From assembly GCF_040117685.2 (NCBI RefSeq), contig NZ_JBEDYP020000013.1, positions 124,001 to 188,000 of the forward strand: a stretch of DNA of 64,000 nucleotides, given 5' to 3'. Each line of letters begins with the position of its first letter. Position 1 is the stretch's first letter. The translations under genes were made by a program, and so were the position numbers. Below, piece after piece: positions 62,722 through 64,000 of this stretch. The notes below the pieces were generated by a model. The model worked only from the letters and a program-made list of their open reading frames with translations, did no database searches and was not told the origin of the DNA. The stretch comes from Gracilimonas sp040117685 (GTDB taxonomy: Bacteria > Bacteroidota > Rhodothermia > Balneolales > Balneolaceae).

Positions 62722-64000
62722 TTATTTGATTTGTTCACTCATACGTTCGGCCTCTTCTACCATTCGCTCGAAAGATGCAAGGCCTTTGCTCCAAAAGTCA
62801 GGCTGGGTGATGTCGAGTCCCATTTTGGCTACTAAATCGTGCGGCCACTCAGACCCACCGGCACTAAGAAGCTCCATATATCTTTCAGGGAAACCCTCCG
62901 GACGCTGCGTGTATTCTTCATATAAAGCCAGTACCAACAGTTCACCGAAAGCATAGGCATATACATAGCCGGGAGTATGCAGAAAATGCGGGATATAACT
63001 CCACCAAATGCCATACTCATCCGTTAATGTCACCGAATCTCCATACAATGCCTGTTGCTGTTCCATCCAAAGTTCCGAAAACCGTTCTTTAGTGAGTTCA
63101 CCTTCCTCTCGCCGTGCGGTATGCATGGCGTGTTCAAATCGGTTCATCGAAATTTGGCGGAAAACGGTCGCGATGGTATCATCAATTTTACCAATCAATA
63201 GTGCCAGTTTTTCTTTGGGATCATCCAGTTCTTTCATCAGCTTTTGAAATACCAGCATTTCTCCAAATACAGAAGCCGTTTCGGCCGTGGTCAGCGGTGT
63301 TGAGGATTGCAACACCCCTTGCTGGCGCGACAAGTATTGATGCACTCCGTGTCCCAGCTCATGGGCCAGTGTCTGGACGTCACGGATTTTCCCGTCAAAA
63401 TTCATGAATACATAGGGATGAGCCGAGGGAACCGTACCTGCAGAATAAGCTCCACCTCTTTTGCCCGGTTTGATGGCGGCATCAATCCAGTTCTGCTCAA
63501 AAAACTTATGGGTGATTTCCCCCATCTCCGGGTGAAAGTTTGTGTAGGAATCCAAGACCATTTCTTTGGCAGAGTTCCAGTCGATCGTAGCCTCATTTTC
63601 CATGATGGGAGCGTAGCGATCATAATCTTTCATTTCATCCAGCCCAAGCAAATCGCGCTTCAGCTTATAGTACCGCTGAACCAGCTCGTATTTTGAGGTC
63701 ACCGACTCAACAAGAGCATCCACCGTTTCCTTATCGGTTTGGTTCGACAGGTTTCGCGAATCAATCCAACTGTCGTATTTCCGGAGTTTATCATTCGTTG
63801 ATTTGTCAGCAAGAATGGTATTGAATACAAACCTAAGCTGCCGGCTTAGATCGTTGAATTTATCCGTGAGTGATTTATGGGCACGAATTCGTAAATCGCG
63901 ATCACTCTCATGCAGTTTACTCAGCACTTCCTGTTCACTCATCTCCTCGCCATCCAGTTCAAACTTTGCAGCTCCCAGCATTTCATCAAAGAAGCGAACC
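62722..64000 (-). CDS. pepF: M3-family oligoendopeptidase F (start beyond the window)
   Basis: Coding continues to the right edge (the frame reads VRFFDE before the ATG at 63981), so the N-terminus lies outside. The 3' portion shows the M3B signature: HELGHGVHQYLS (zinc His pair and catalytic Glu), followed by TTAETASVFGEML with the third zinc-ligand Glu, and YVYAYAFGELLVLALY near the C-terminus. It is a cytosolic metallopeptidase that cuts short peptides. About 205 bases separate it from the GAF-like gene on the same strand. Confidence 0.93.
   Translation of the reverse strand, partial: VRFFDEMLGAAKFELDGEEMSEQEVLSKLHESDRDLRIRAHKSLTDKFNDLSRQLRFVFNTILADKSTNDKLRKYDSWIDSRNLSNQTDKETVDALVESVTSKYELVQRYYKLKRDLLGLDEMKDYDRYAPIMENEATIDWNSAKEMVLDSYTNFHPEMGEITHKFFEQNWIDAAIKPGKRGGAYSAGTVPSAHPYVFMNFDGKIRDVQTLAHELGHGVHQYLSRQQGVLQSSTPLTTAETASVFGEMLVFQKLMKELDDPKEKLALLIGKIDDTIATVFRQISMNRFEHAMHTARREEGELTKERFSELWMEQQQALYGDSVTLTDEYGIWWSYIPHFLHTPGYVYAYAFGELLVLALYEEYTQRPEGFPERYMELLSAGGSEWPHDLVAKMGLDITQPDFWSKGLASFERMVEEAERMSEQIK

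Overview
This 64 kb stretch reads as ordinary chromosome from a free-living Gram-negative bacterium of the Bacteroidota/Balneolota side of the tree; my best guess is a Balneolales (Gracilimonas/Balneola-like) marine heterotroph. The evidence is a short primary sigma factor of about 284 residues, a TonB-dependent receptor with a carboxypeptidase-regulatory-like N-terminus, beta-propeller/Y_Y_Y and 7TMR-DISM sensor kinases, many exported lipoproteins, an ECF-sigma plus Ser/Thr-kinase pair and few Shine-Dalgarno sequences. The lineage is inferred, not proven. I see no tRNA, rRNA, CRISPR array, insertion sequence or prophage block. Both ends cut genes: an amidase at the left and an M3-family oligopeptidase at the right.

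Layout. 0-5 kb: amidase end, then a compact minus-strand operon of secreted cupredoxin, membrane adenylate/guanylate cyclase and outer-membrane barrel. 5-10 kb: a small membrane protein, a multi-PAS/GAF histidine kinase, a VOC dioxygenase-like enzyme and an S1/P1 nuclease; the convergent gap at 5.64-6.0 kb carries a phased array of DnaA-box-like 9-mers. 10-15 kb: two nearly identical cold-shock proteins with a shared 37-bp leader block, flanking a DUF1353 protein and two exported proteases (S10 and a DTG/DSG aspartyl protease with a PDZ domain). 15-22 kb: a Rossmann-fold reductase, a fatty-acid desaturase, a DISM hybrid kinase, an M28 lipoprotein peptidase and agmatine deiminase. 22-30 kb: ECF sigma factor with Ser/Thr kinase-TPR protein, ATP-dependent PEP carboxykinase and a pair of coupled lipoproteins (CBM9-like and glycosidase-like). 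30-36 kb: housekeeping (prfA, purK-purE, an RRM protein, a YbjQ-family protein, dnaJ-grpE). 36-50 kb: TonB-dependent receptor with SGNH lipoprotein, an SGNH/DUF/SIMPL operon, a PIG-L deacetylase, tesA divergent from an ABC exporter of the YbbA/YbbP type, an OmpA lipoprotein and corA. 50-59 kb: a two-component system followed by two tandem copies of a lipoprotein-plus-barrel cassette. 59-64 kb: primary sigma factor, a GAF-like protein coupled to deoB, and pepF.

The most distinctive locus is 49.6-58.7 kb. A propeller-type sensor kinase and its NarL/LuxR-type regulator are followed on the same strand by two cassettes, each made of a lipoprotein with a Ser/Arg/Gly-rich tail and a FadL/OmpP1-like barrel. 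An almost identical palindrome (core ACATGATAATG) lies roughly 70-80 bases upstream of each lipoprotein start, so I suggest that the regulator controls both cassettes. The function of the cassette is unknown to me; a cell-surface structure or transport assembly is the simplest guess.
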